A stretch of 64,000 bases of DNA. Origin: Mesorhizobium zhangyense (GTDB lineage: Bacteria; Pseudomonadota; Alphaproteobacteria; Rhizobiales; Rhizobiaceae). A model generated the notes under the pieces. It saw only the letters and a list, made by a program, of their open reading frames with translations, was not told where the DNA came from and did not search any database. Shown here in pieces: positions 8,143-16,022 of this stretch (positions are counted from its first letter, which is position 1; every line of letters starts with the position of its first letter). The position numbers and the translations under genes are program-made. Location: NCBI RefSeq assembly GCF_011045115.1, contig NZ_JAAKZG010000004.1, positions 124,001 through 188,000 on the forward strand. Direction: 5' to 3'.

Positions 8143-8883
8143 TCACACGCCCAGATAGGATTGAACACGGTCCATGCCGCTTTCGAGATCGGCGGCGGTC
8201 AGCACGTCGGCCACCTTGCCGTTCTCGACGACGACGTGACGATCCGCGACTTTTTTGGCGAAGCGCAGATTCTGTTCGACAAGCACGATGGTGAAACCCT
8301 GCTGCTTGAGACGCAGGATGAGTTCGCCGATCTCTTTCACGACCACTGGCGCCAGCCCCTCGCTCGGTTCGTCGAGCAGCAGCAGGCGCGAGCCCGTGCG
8401 AAGGATGCGCGCGATCGCAAGCATCTGCTGCTCGCCGCCGGAAAGTTTCGTGCCCTGGCTTGCCGCTCGCGCCTGGAGATTGGGGAACGCCTTGAAGAGC
8501 CCTTCGTTCGACATACCGCCCGATCGCAGCACCGGCGGCAGCAGAAGGTTCTCGCGCACCGAGAGCGAGGCGAAGATAGCCCTCTCCTCCGGACAATAGG
8601 CGATGCCCTTGCGCGCGATTTCATAGGTTCGCTTGCCGATTAATTCCTCTGCGCCAAGCCGAATGGACCCGGTGCGCTTGCGCACCACGCCCATGATGGA
8701 GCGCAGCGTGGTGGTCTTGCCGGCGCCGTTGCGGCCGATCAAGGTCAGTACCTCGCCCTCACGGACATCGAACGACATGCCGTGCAGAACGCGGGACTCG
8801 GCATACCAGGCACTGAGGTTCTCGATGGACAGCATCGCCGACGCCAGCCGGCTGTCTTCCGCCGCGACGACACGACTATTCAT
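8143..8883 (-). CDS. Branched-chain amino acid type ABC transporter ATP-binding protein (LivF-like)
   Basis: A 246-residue ABC ATPase. Walker A is GRNGAGKTT (about residues 48-56), the signature is LSGGEQQMLAIARIL, Walker B is LLLLDEPSEGLAP, and the switch His is in VLVEQNLRF, all as in LivF. I keep the ATG at 8883 because GGGAGG lies at proper distance; the start overlaps the livG stop by eight bases. It has a 16-residue N-terminal extension over the LivF core that begins MLSIENLSAWY. It acts with LivG as the motor of the LivHM channel. Confidence 0.93.
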   Translation of the reverse strand: MNSRVVAAEDSRLASAMLSIENLSAWYAESRVLHGMSFDVREGEVLTLIGRNGAGKTTTLRSIMGVVRKRTGSIRLGAEELIGKRTYEIARKGIAYCPEERAIFASLSVRENLLLPPVLRSGGMSNEGLFKAFPNLQARAASQGTKLSGGEQQMLAIARILRTGSRLLLLDEPSEGLAPVVVKEIGELILRLKQQGFTIVLVEQNLRFAKKVADRHVVVENGKVADVLTAADLESGMDRVQSYLGV

Positions 8884-9679
8884 CGATGCCTCCCATATAG
8901 GCCGAGATCACCGCCGGATTGCCCGACACCTCGGCGTAAGAGCCCTCGGCGAGAGTCTGGCCGTGCTGCAACACGGTGATGCGATCGCAAAGGTTGGAGA
9001 CGACCGAGAGATTATGCTCGACCAACAGCACCGTGCGCCCCACGGCTGCGGCTTTGATCAGCCTGGTGATAGGCTCGATGTCCTCATGGCCCATGCCGGC
9101 CGTCGGCTCGTCCAGCAGCAACACGATCGGTTCGAGCGCCAGCGTGGTGGCGATCTCCAGCGCGCGCTTCTTGCCGTAGGAAAGTTCCGCAGCAGCGACG
9201 TTGCGGCTGTCGGCCAATCCGACCTGTTCGAGCAGTTCTTGAGCACGTTTGTTCAACGGCGCAACGGCGGTGAGCGACCGCCAGAAGTGATAGGCCGCAC
9301 CAAAGCGCGACTGCAACGCGACACGCACATTTTCCAGCGCGGTCAGGTTCGGAAAAGTCGCCGAAATCTGAAAGGACCGCACCAGCCCGCGCCGCGCCAC
9401 CTGCGAGGAACGCAGCGCAGAAATGTCATCGCCATCGAACAGGATGCGCCCGCTGCTCGGCGACAGCGTCTTGGTCAGAAGATTGAAGCACGTCGTCTTG
9501 CCTGCGCCGTTCGGCCCGATCAGCGCGTGGATGGAGCCCCGCCGCACCGACAGGTTCACATCCTTCACCGCGGCAAAACCGGCAAAGAACTTCGTCAACC
9601 CCTCGGCAACCAGGACGTTGTCCGACTGCTCAAAGTTTGCAACGTCGGGCGCTCTTATCGCCTCGGCGTGTATGGACAT
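8876..9679 (-). CDS. Branched-chain amino acid type ABC transporter ATP-binding protein (LivG-like)
   Basis: A 267-residue ABC ATPase. Walker A is GPNGAGKTT, the signature region LSYGKKRALEIATTL and Walker B LLLLDEPTAGM are the LivG versions, and the long ISATFPNLTALENVRVAL insert is typical of LivG. I chose the ATG at 9679 (MSIHAEA) because GGGGAGGAG lies six bases upstream. An in-frame start 24 bases earlier lacks such a site. The first 24 residues are poorly conserved. The gene lies 66 bases downstream of the first acyl-CoA dehydrogenase gene. Confidence 0.92.
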   Translation of the reverse strand: MSIHAEAIRAPDVANFEQSDNVLVAEGLTKFFAGFAAVKDVNLSVRRGSIHALIGPNGAGKTTCFNLLTKTLSPSSGRILFDGDDISALRSSQVARRGLVRSFQISATFPNLTALENVRVALQSRFGAAYHFWRSLTAVAPLNKRAQELLEQVGLADSRNVAAAELSYGKKRALEIATTLALEPIVLLLDEPTAGMGHEDIEPITRLIKAAAVGRTVLLVEHNLSVVSNLCDRITVLQHGQTLAEGSYAEVSGNPAVISAYMGGIDE

Positions 9680-9745
9680 CCAACTCCTCCCCTTCGGACG
9701 CAACCCCTCACTCCCGGTGATTGCGTCTTGCGACCTTTGCCCTTG

Positions 9746-10900
9746 TCAGCCCGGCAATTCCAGCACCGCTTTCGCCAGAATATTCTTCTGGATCTCGTTC
9801 GATCCGCCGAAGATGGCCGGCGCGCGCGAATCCAGGAACAGGTTCATGGCATCGACCTGACCGTTTCCGGCATCGAGATCGTCGGCGAAACGCGCTTCCT
9901 CTCCCGCCACCAGAAGCATCTCCTCGGTGATGCGCTGATAGAGCTCCGTGGTGAAGATCTTCAGCATGGAGACGTCAGCCCCAAGTTCGCCGCCGGAACG
10001 CAGCACCTTGGCGAAGCGCTCGAAGCTCGAACCGAGATCGTAGAGGTCCAACCGAAGCTTCGCATAGCGCGAGACGAATGCCGGATCGTCGAAGGCGCCG
10101 CGCGCTTCCGCCAGTCGCTCCAGCCGCCCCAGCGCATATTCCGGGCGGGTTGGCGCACCGAGAAAGATGCGCTCGTGGCCGAGCACGGATTTGGCAACCG
10201 TCCAGCCTTCATTGACCTTGCCGACAAGGTTCTTCACCGGCACCCGGACATTGTCGAAAAACACTTCGCAGAAATCCGCCTCGCCGCGCAGATTGGTTAT
10301 CGGCCGCACGCGCACGCCGGGCGACGCCAAGTCGGCCAGCAGAACGGTGATGCCTCTCTGCGGCTTGGCTTCCTTGTCGGTGCGCACCAGGACGAAAATC
10401 CAGTTGGCGCAATGGGCAAGCGTCGTCCAGATTTTCTGACCGTTGATGACGAATTCGTCGCCGTCGAGCACGGCTTGCGTCCGCAGGCTTGCCAGATCCG
10501 AGCCGGCGTTTGGTTCCGAATAGCCCTGGCACCAGACATGCTCACCCGAGAGGATGCGCGGCAGGTAATGGGCCTTCTGCTCCTGCGTGCCGTATTGAAT
10601 GAGCAGCGGGCCGACGAGACCGATGCCGTGATCCGGAATGCGCGGACAGCCGAGCCGACCCCATTCCTCGACATAGATCATGTGCTTGGCCGGGCTGAGC
10701 CCCATGCCGCCATGCTCCTGCGGCCATGTCGGCGCCAGCCAGCCCTTGGCCGCCAGCGCGTGATACCACTCTGCCACCTCGTCGAAGAGCGGACGCTGCT
10801 TGCGCATGTAGCGCAGATGCGGCGGGCAGTTCTCGTCGACCCAGCTGCGGAAGACTTTTCGGAATTCCTCGTCGGGTAGCTCGTTCCAGTCAGCCGCCAT
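9746..10900 (-). CDS. Acyl-CoA dehydrogenase family protein
   Basis: A 384-residue FAD flavoprotein of the acyl-CoA dehydrogenase superfamily. Motifs include GLAAPTWPQEHGGMGLSP near residue 50, QGYSEPNAGSDLASLRTQAV around 130-150 (flavin-binding region), and GQKIWTTLAHCANWIFVLVR. The C-terminus IFGGSNEIQKNILAKAVLELPG is the family FAD-binding end. Such enzymes introduce an alpha,beta double bond in an acyl-CoA. The start ATG at 10900 overlaps the hydratase stop by one base (TGATG). With the second dehydrogenase at 11694 it may form a heteromeric enzyme, as tandem pairs for steroid or cyclic acyl-CoAs do; that is inference from the paired arrangement. Confidence 0.9.
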   Translation of the reverse strand: MAADWNELPDEEFRKVFRSWVDENCPPHLRYMRKQRPLFDEVAEWYHALAAKGWLAPTWPQEHGGMGLSPAKHMIYVEEWGRLGCPRIPDHGIGLVGPLLIQYGTQEQKAHYLPRILSGEHVWCQGYSEPNAGSDLASLRTQAVLDGDEFVINGQKIWTTLAHCANWIFVLVRTDKEAKPQRGITVLLADLASPGVRVRPITNLRGEADFCEVFFDNVRVPVKNLVGKVNEGWTVAKSVLGHERIFLGAPTRPEYALGRLERLAEARGAFDDPAFVSRYAKLRLDLYDLGSSFERFAKVLRSGGELGADVSMLKIFTTELYQRITEEMLLVAGEEARFADDLDAGNGQVDAMNLFLDSRAPAIFGGSNEIQKNILAKAVLELPG

Positions 10901-11676
10901 CACAGGCTATCCTTGAAGACCGGCTCGCGCTTCTCGAGGAAGGCGCGCATGGCTTCCTTGGAATCTTCGTGCTGGGTCATCTCGACAGTCAGGTTCTGCT
11001 CGAAACGATAGCCGTCCTTCAGGCTCATCGTCTCGACAGTGTTGATGGCGCGCTTGGCGAGCCTGAGTGCCGCCGGGCTCTTCCTGGCGATCTCATTGGC
11101 GATCTTCATCGCCTCGTCCATCAGCTGCTCGAGTGGCACGCAGACCTCGATGATGCCGCGCCGATAAAGTTCAGCCGCCGGCACGCGGTAGCCGGAAAGC
11201 ACCATGCGCCGCGTAAGCGAATGCGGGATGAGCCGCATCGTGTGGCGCACGCCGCCCATCAGGCCGATATCGATTTCCGGCAGGCCGAAGACGGCGTTGT
11301 CGGAAGCAAGAATGATATCCGAGCAGATAGCGAGCCCCATACCTGCGCCAAGCGCGGGCCCGTTGACCGCAGCAATCACCGGCTTGTTCGATTCCATGAT
11401 GCAGAAGCCGACTTCGCGGGTACGGCGCAGATGCCGGTAGGTGTCGCCGGGGACCGCGCCGACCTTGCCGCGCGACTTGATGTCGGCGCCGGCCGAAAAT
11501 ATCTTGCCGCGGCCGGTGAGCACGATGACGCGGACGGTCGGTGTCTCGTTCAGTTCGTCAAAGACCGAGATAAATTCCTCGACGAACTCCCGCGACTGGG
11601 CATTCACCGGCGGCGCATCCATCGTCACGACGGCGACGTGATCCTTGATTTCCGTCTTGATCAGATTGTTGTCCAT
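10900..11676 (-). CDS. Enoyl-CoA hydratase/isomerase family protein
   Basis: A 258-residue crotonase-fold protein. The oxyanion-hole region IFSAGADIKSRGKVG (about residues 60-75) and AAVNGPALGAGMGLAICSDIILAS (about 105-128) are the two diagnostic motifs, followed by FGLPEIDIGLMGG. The second has LGAGMGL, usual for hydratases. The position of the glutamate acid/base in FGLPEIDIG fits a hydratase, but isomerase or C-C hydrolase activity cannot be excluded. A GGGAGGAACAC ribosome site precedes the ATG. The gene lies between two acyl-CoA dehydrogenase genes, consistent with beta-oxidation of the imported acid. Confidence 0.9.
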   Translation of the reverse strand: MDNNLIKTEIKDHVAVVTMDAPPVNAQSREFVEEFISVFDELNETPTVRVIVLTGRGKIFSAGADIKSRGKVGAVPGDTYRHLRRTREVGFCIMESNKPVIAAVNGPALGAGMGLAICSDIILASDNAVFGLPEIDIGLMGGVRHTMRLIPHSLTRRMVLSGYRVPAAELYRRGIIEVCVPLEQLMDEAMKIANEIARKSPAALRLAKRAINTVETMSLKDGYRFEQNLTVEMTQHEDSKEAMRAFLEKREPVFKDSL

Positions 11677-11693
11677 GTGTTCCTCCCAGTCGC

Positions 11694-12824
11694 TCAGGCT
11701 GCGCGCTCAAGGTCGACGAATTGCAGCCGCAGCGCTTCCGACTGGCCAAGCGTGGCATTGAGATTGATGGCGCGCTTGAGGTAGAGGCCGATGTCGCACT
11801 CGTCGGTGAAACCCATCGCACCATGAAGATGCAAAGCGCGGCGGCATATCGAAAAGGCGGCATCCCCGGTACGCGCCTTCGCTGCGAGCACGGCAAGTTG
11901 CGCGGCTCGAACATCGCCGGCATCGAGTGTTTCCACCGCGTTGACGACGGCAGCGCAGGCAAATTCCGCATCAGACCACATGTCGACCAGCCGGTGCTGG
12001 ATCGCCTGGAAACTGGCGATCGGCTTGCCGAACTGCACGCGGTCCTTGGTGTAGCCGATGGTGATTTCCAGCGCGCGCGAGGCGATGCCCGCAAGTTCGG
12101 CTGCCAGTGCAAGGCGCGCGTGAAGGATGGGAGATTCGAGCAATGCATCGGCACTTTCGGCGCGTGCAAGCACCAGGCTTTCCGGCACCTCGCATCCAGC
12201 AAAAGTCAGGCTCGCAATCATCGCGCCGTCGATACCCGGCCGCTCGTTAATGGTCACGCCGGCGCTTGCCGCCGGCACGCTGAGCAACAGACAGCCTTCG
12301 GAACAATCCGCCACGACCAGAAAATCCGTCGCCGAACGCGCGGCATCGACGAAATGCTTTTCGCCGGTCAGCGCAAAACCGCCCGCTGTCGCCGTGGCGA
12401 CAACCGGCCTCGCATGGCTTGATTTCGATGGGTTCTGCCATGCAGGCACTGCGATGACGCTGCTGTCGGCAATGCCGGCGCAAAGCCGTGTGCGCTCTTC
12501 GGATACGGAAACATTGGCGAGGAGAGCGCCTGAGAACACCGCCGCCATAGCTACGGGTTCGGCAATCAGCGCCCGGCCGAGCGCTTCGCTGAGCACAGCC
12601 TGCTCGCGCATGCCGAGCCCTGCCCCACCGAGACCCTCGGGCAATAGCAACCCGGTCCAGCCGGCCTCGGCCATCGCCTTCCACGCTTGCTTGTCGAGAT
12701 CGCCAGCACTTGCCCGCTTGTCACGGAGCGACTTGGTGCCGGAATGCTGTGCAGCGAAACCTGCAGCACTTTCGCGCAGCATCGCCAGCATGCCGTCCGG
12801 ATCGTCAAACATTGCCTGCGGCAT
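11694..12824 (-). CDS. Acyl-CoA dehydrogenase family protein (second, divergent paralog)
   Basis: A 376-residue member of the acyl-CoA dehydrogenase superfamily, more divergent than its neighbour. GWTGLLLPEGLGGAGLGM marks the N-terminal helical domain, FALTGEKHFVDAARSATDF the beta domain, and the C-terminal domain has YTKDRVQFGKPIASFQAIQHRL and LHLHGAMGFTDECDIGLYLKR. The usual flavin-contact motif of the first paralog (SEPNAGSD) is degenerate here. The ATG at 12824 is preferred over an upstream start because AAGGGAGGA precedes it directly. An operator-like palindrome lies 81-94 bases upstream, in the short gap after the acyl-CoA ligase. It may be the partner subunit of the other dehydrogenase. 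Confidence 0.87.
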   Translation of the reverse strand: MPQAMFDDPDGMLAMLRESAAGFAAQHSGTKSLRDKRASAGDLDKQAWKAMAEAGWTGLLLPEGLGGAGLGMREQAVLSEALGRALIAEPVAMAAVFSGALLANVSVSEERTRLCAGIADSSVIAVPAWQNPSKSSHARPVVATATAGGFALTGEKHFVDAARSATDFLVVADCSEGCLLLSVPAASAGVTINERPGIDGAMIASLTFAGCEVPESLVLARAESADALLESPILHARLALAAELAGIASRALEITIGYTKDRVQFGKPIASFQAIQHRLVDMWSDAEFACAAVVNAVETLDAGDVRAAQLAVLAAKARTGDAAFSICRRALHLHGAMGFTDECDIGLYLKRAINLNATLGQSEALRLQFVDLERAA

Positions 12825-12904
12825 CATTCCTCCCTTGATGCAGAGCCGTGACGCTAGGCGATCCCGCCAAGGCACACAATCTCTGCATAACCGTGCTGTT
12901 GATA

Positions 12905-12918
12905 TTCACAGATGTGAA
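12905..12918. promoter_or_regulatory. Candidate operator TTCAC-AGAT-GTGAA (copy 2)
   Basis: A perfect 5+4+5 inverted repeat in the 101-base gap between the acyl-CoA ligase stop (12926) and the acyl-CoA dehydrogenase start (12824). It has the same half-sites and spacer length as copies at 5315, 14671, 15864 and 15912. Its presence suggests a separate promoter for the dehydrogenase-to-livM unit. Confidence 0.62.
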
Positions 12919-12925
12919 GTCTGCT

Positions 12926-14557
12926 TCACGCTGGCAGCGCGTGATCCCTGAACTGCTCGCGCAGTTTCGTCTTCTGCAGCTTGCCGGTGGCGGTATGCGG
13001 CAGTTCCTCGACAAAGGTCACATCGTCCGGCAGCCACCATTTGGCGACCCGCGTGGACAGGAAGTCCAGCAGCTCCTGCCGCGACGGATCGGTGCCCGGC
13101 TTCTTCACCACGATCAGCAGCGGCCGCTCCTGCCATTTGGGGTGCGGCAGGCCAATGACCGCCGCTTCCTGAACGGAGGGATGCGCGACCGCGACATTTT
13201 CGAGATCGATCGAGCTGATCCACTCGCCGCCCGATTTGATGACATCTTTGGAGCGGTCGGTGATCTGGATGTAACCGTCGGCGTCGATCATCGCCACATC
13301 GCCTGTCGCGAACCAGCCATCCGCATCGAGAACATCGCCGCCTTCGCCCCTGAAGTAGCCGGAACTGACCCACGGTCCGCGCACCATCAGGTCGCCGGCG
13401 ATAGATCCGTCATGGAGCAGCGATTTTCCATCCTCGCCGGCGATCCTGAGTTCGACACCATAGATCGCCCTGCCCTGCTTGGCCTGGATCGTCACCTGCT
13501 CGTCAAGCGGCAGGTTGCGATGCTTGGGCAGGAGATTACCGATGGAGCCAAGCGGGCTTGTCTCGCTCATGCCCCAAGCATGGATGACGAAAGCACCGAA
13601 TTTTTCGTGGAATTTTTCGATGATGGCGCGTGGTGCCGCCGACCCGCCGACGACCACGCGCTCCAGCTTGATCTGCGAAAGATCGAGATCAGGATTCTCG
13701 TCAATATGCTTGAAGAAGCCCAGCCAGACCGTCGGTACGCCGAGTGAAAAATTGCACTCTTCGCGCACGGCAAGCTCATAGATGCTTTTGCCATCGAGCC
13801 ATGGCCCCGGCAGCACCAGCTTGGCGCCGCACATCGCCGCCGCATAAGGAATGCCCCAGGCATTTACATGAAAGAGCGGCACCACCAGAAGCACGCTATC
13901 GGCACTCGACAGCTTCAGCCCGTCACTGGAACAGGCGGTGAAGGAGTGCAGCACCGTGGAGCGATGGCTATAGAGGACGCCTTTCGGATTGCCGGTGGTG
14001 CCGGATGTGTAGCACAGCGACGAAGCGGTTCTCTCGTCGAACAGCGGCCATTCGAAATCGTCATCTTCCGCCTCGACCAGCGTCTCGTAGCAAAGGCAGT
14101 CGGCAACATTGCCCGGCACATGCTCCGTATCGGTCATCGCCACGAATTTTTCGACCGTCGCCAGCTTCGGCTGCAACTTCGCCACCAGATCGGCGAAGGT
14201 GATGTCGAAGAACAGCACGCTGCCTTCGGCGTGATTGACGATGTAGTCGATCTGCTCGGGGAAAAGCCTGGGGTTCACCGTATGCAGCACGGCGCCGAGA
14301 CCGGAGACGGCGAAGTAAAGCTCCATATGGCGATGCGTGTTCCACGCCAGCGTCGCGACGCGGTCGCCCGGCTTCACGCCAAGCCGCACCAGCGCCTTGG
14401 CAAGCTTGGCAGCGCGCGACCTGATACCGGCATAGTTGGTGCGGTGTTCCGGCCCCTCGCAGGTCTTGCTGACGATTTCGACACCTGCGTGATAGCGCGC
14501 CGCATGCTCGACAAGGGTCGAGATCAGCAGTGGGCGGTCCTGCATCAAACCGAGCAT
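12926..14557 (-). CDS. AMP-forming acyl-CoA synthetase (fatty-acid--CoA ligase type)
   Basis: A 543-residue adenylate-forming enzyme. The phosphate-binding loop [12 protein letters not shown] (about residues 185-196), the A5 region [10 protein letters not shown], the hinge region [12 protein letters not shown] and the C-terminal catalytic Lys in [11 protein letters not shown] are all intact. It makes an acyl-AMP, then the acyl-CoA. The overall sequence resembles medium/long-chain fatty-acyl-CoA ligases. I place the start at 14557 because GGAGGAG abuts the in-frame ATG at 14563 and sits correctly for the one at 14557. A TTTCAC-type operator lies at 14669-14686. In the island it would activate the imported or lactone-derived acid for the two dehydrogenases and the hydratase. 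Confidence 0.92.
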   Translation of the reverse strand: MLGLMQDRPLLISTLVEHAARYHAGVEIVSKTCEGPEHRTNYAGIRSRAAKLAKALVRLGVKPGDRVATLAWNTHRHMELYFAVSGLGAVLHTVNPRLFPEQIDYIVNHAEGSVLFFDITFADLVAKLQPKLATVEKFVAMTDTEHVPGNVADCLCYETLVEAEDDDFEWPLFDERTASSLCYTSGTTGNPKGVLYSHRSTVLHSFTACSSDGLKLSSADSVLLVVPLFHVNAWGIPYAAAMCGAKLVLPGPWLDGKSIYELAVREECNFSLGVPTVWLGFFKHIDENPDLDLSQIKLERVVVGGSAAPRAIIEKFHEKFGAFVIHAWGMSETSPLGSIGNLLPKHRNLPLDEQVTIQAKQGRAIYGVELRIAGEDGKSLLHDGSIAGDLMVRGPWVSSGYFRGEGGDVLDADGWFATGDVAMIDADGYIQITDRSKDVIKSGGEWISSIDLENVAVAHPSVQEAAVIGLPHPKWQERPLLIVVKKPGTDPSRQELLDFLSTRVAKWWLPDDVTFVEELPHTATGKLQKTKLREQFRDHALPA

Positions 14558-14668
14558 AGGCATCTCCTCCAGCGCAACCGCGCTTGCCCGGTCTCCTCCG
14601 GCAGCGGTGCTCTGTAGAGTTCTCGACCGCCGGGCCTCCTGTCAAACAAAACGCAATTGCGAAGGGAA

Positions 14669-14686
14669 GTTTCACATCCATGAAAC
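14669..14686. promoter_or_regulatory. Candidate operator GTTTCA-N6-TGAAAC (copy 3)
   Basis: GTTTCACATCCATGAAAC lies in the 170-base gap upstream of the acyl-CoA ligase. The outer GTTTCA/TGAAAC arms are a perfect inverted repeat. One inner position differs from the other copies (A for G in the right arm). It shares the ATCC spacer with copies at 5315 and 15912. Confidence 0.65.
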
Positions 14687-14727
14687 TGGCAGGCATTACC
14701 TAAGCTCTTGAAAGCTTCCCACGACCC

Positions 14728-15756
14728 TCAGAGGAGCGATGATGGTTCGGCAATCCTCACGATCGATTTGCCGGTGTTCTCTCCACCGAGCAGACCCAGA
14801 AATGCCGGAACGATATTGTCGAAACCTTCGGACAGATGTTCGCGGCTGACGACCAGGCCTTCATCTAGCCATTTCGTCATTTCGCCTTCGAAGTCGGGGA
14901 AGTTGGGTGCGATGTCATAGACGATGAACCCGCGGATCGTTATCCGGCGAACCAGTATCCAGCGCATCAGTTCGGCCAATGCGCGAGGGTCTCCAGCCTG
15001 CTGGCCATCATATTGCGAGATCAGCCCGCACAAGGGCATGCGCGCGAATGTGTTGACCAGCGGCAGGACCGTTTCCGTCACCGGTCCGCCGACATTGTCG
15101 AAATAGATGTCGACGCCGTTCGGGCATGCCTTCTTCAGCGCGCGCGCGAAATCCGGCGTGCGATAATTCACGCAGGCGTCGAATTTCAGCTCTTCGGTCA
15201 CGAAGCGGCACTTTTCCTGCGAACCAGCGATACCGACCACGCGGCAACCTTTTACCTTTCCGATCTGGCCGACAAGCCCGCCGACCGCACCGGCGGCGGC
15301 AGACACGACCAGCGTCTCGCCCGGCTTCGGCTTGCCGATTTGCAGCAGGCCGGCATAGGCGGTCTCTCCGGTCATGCCGAGCGGTCCGAGATAGGCGGTC
15401 GGGTGAGGTGTGCGAAGCGGGATCAGCTTGGCCGCCTTCGCCGGCACGGCGGCGAAATCCTGCCAGCCGCCGGAAACCGCAACCAGATCGCCTTTTGAGA
15501 ACCCGTGTGCGCGGGCCTCAATCACCTCGGCCACGCTTCGGCCCGGGATCGTCTCGCCGATCTGCAGAGGCGGCGTATAGCTCTCTCGATCATGCATCTT
15601 CAGCCGCAGATAAGGATCCACCGAGAGCCATAGATTGCGGCACAGGATTTCGCCCGCTTCGGGCACGGGCATCGGCGCTTCGCGCATGATGAATGTCTCG
15701 GCCGCCGGTCGTCCTTCCGGCCTCGCCGCAAAGGCGATTTGTCGGTTCGCTATCAA
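14728..15756 (-). CDS. NADP-dependent MDR-family oxidoreductase (enone/alkenal reductase type)
   Basis: A 342-residue zinc-independent medium-chain dehydrogenase of the CurA/leukotriene-B4-dehydrogenase group. It has LWLSVDPYLRLKMHD near residue 48, GPLGMTGETAYAGLL near 125, the cofactor-binding VVSAAAGAVGGLVGQIGK near 150, and DNVGGPVTETVLPL near 230, all diagnostic. These enzymes reduce the C=C bond of alpha,beta-unsaturated ketones with NADPH. The start is a TTG at 15756 with GGGAGG six bases upstream; no ATG is as well placed. It is divergent from the Old Yellow Enzyme gene, and the shared 266-base gap carries two operator copies. Confidence 0.9.
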   Translation of the reverse strand: MIANRQIAFAARPEGRPAAETFIMREAPMPVPEAGEILCRNLWLSVDPYLRLKMHDRESYTPPLQIGETIPGRSVAEVIEARAHGFSKGDLVAVSGGWQDFAAVPAKAAKLIPLRTPHPTAYLGPLGMTGETAYAGLLQIGKPKPGETLVVSAAAGAVGGLVGQIGKVKGCRVVGIAGSQEKCRFVTEELKFDACVNYRTPDFARALKKACPNGVDIYFDNVGGPVTETVLPLVNTFARMPLCGLISQYDGQQAGDPRALAELMRWILVRRITIRGFIVYDIAPNFPDFEGEMTKWLDEGLVVSREHLSEGFDNIVPAFLGLLGGENTGKSIVRIAEPSSLL

Positions 15757-15861
15757 TGCATCCTCCCGCTAAGCGACATAAACGCAATCTGCAGTCGCCA
15801 TCTTCGGACAATTTGATCGAGCTGCAGAGAACGGTCAAAGCGATAAGCTGTCGTCGGCCCT

Positions 15862-15879
15862 GTTTCACGCTTGTGAAAC
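15862..15879. promoter_or_regulatory. Candidate operator GTTTCAC-GCTT-GTGAAAC (copy 4)
   Basis: A perfect 7+4+7 inverted repeat, the best copy in the window, in the divergent gap between the MDR reductase and the Old Yellow Enzyme. It is 48 bp centre-to-centre from copy 5, which is four to five helical turns, so paired binding is possible. Confidence 0.72.
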
Positions 15880-15911
15880 TCTTCGGAACCTCTGGGCATG
15901 ATCTTCGGCAA

Positions 15912-15925
15912 TTCACATCCGTGAA
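15912..15925. promoter_or_regulatory. Candidate operator TTCAC-ATCC-GTGAA (copy 5)
   Basis: The core is identical over 14 bases, spacer included, to copy 1 at 5315-5328, ten kilobases away. It lies 98 bases before the Old Yellow Enzyme ATG. Exact spacer conservation between distant sites argues against chance. Confidence 0.7.
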
Positions 15926-16022
15926 ACTGATGCTGCCTCCCTTCAGGAGGATTGCGGGGTGGCCTCGTTCACCCATTATGCCGAACTCTGAAAGTTGCCG
16001 AAAAAGGGCCGGGAAACGCATC

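Noticed and set aside
8633-10879. Long + strand open frame (748 codons) opposite the livF, livG and acyl-CoA dehydrogenase genes
   Set aside because: Low-complexity Arg/His/Gln-rich translation typical of antisense frames in high-GC DNA. The opposite strand carries clear family motifs with good ribosome sites.
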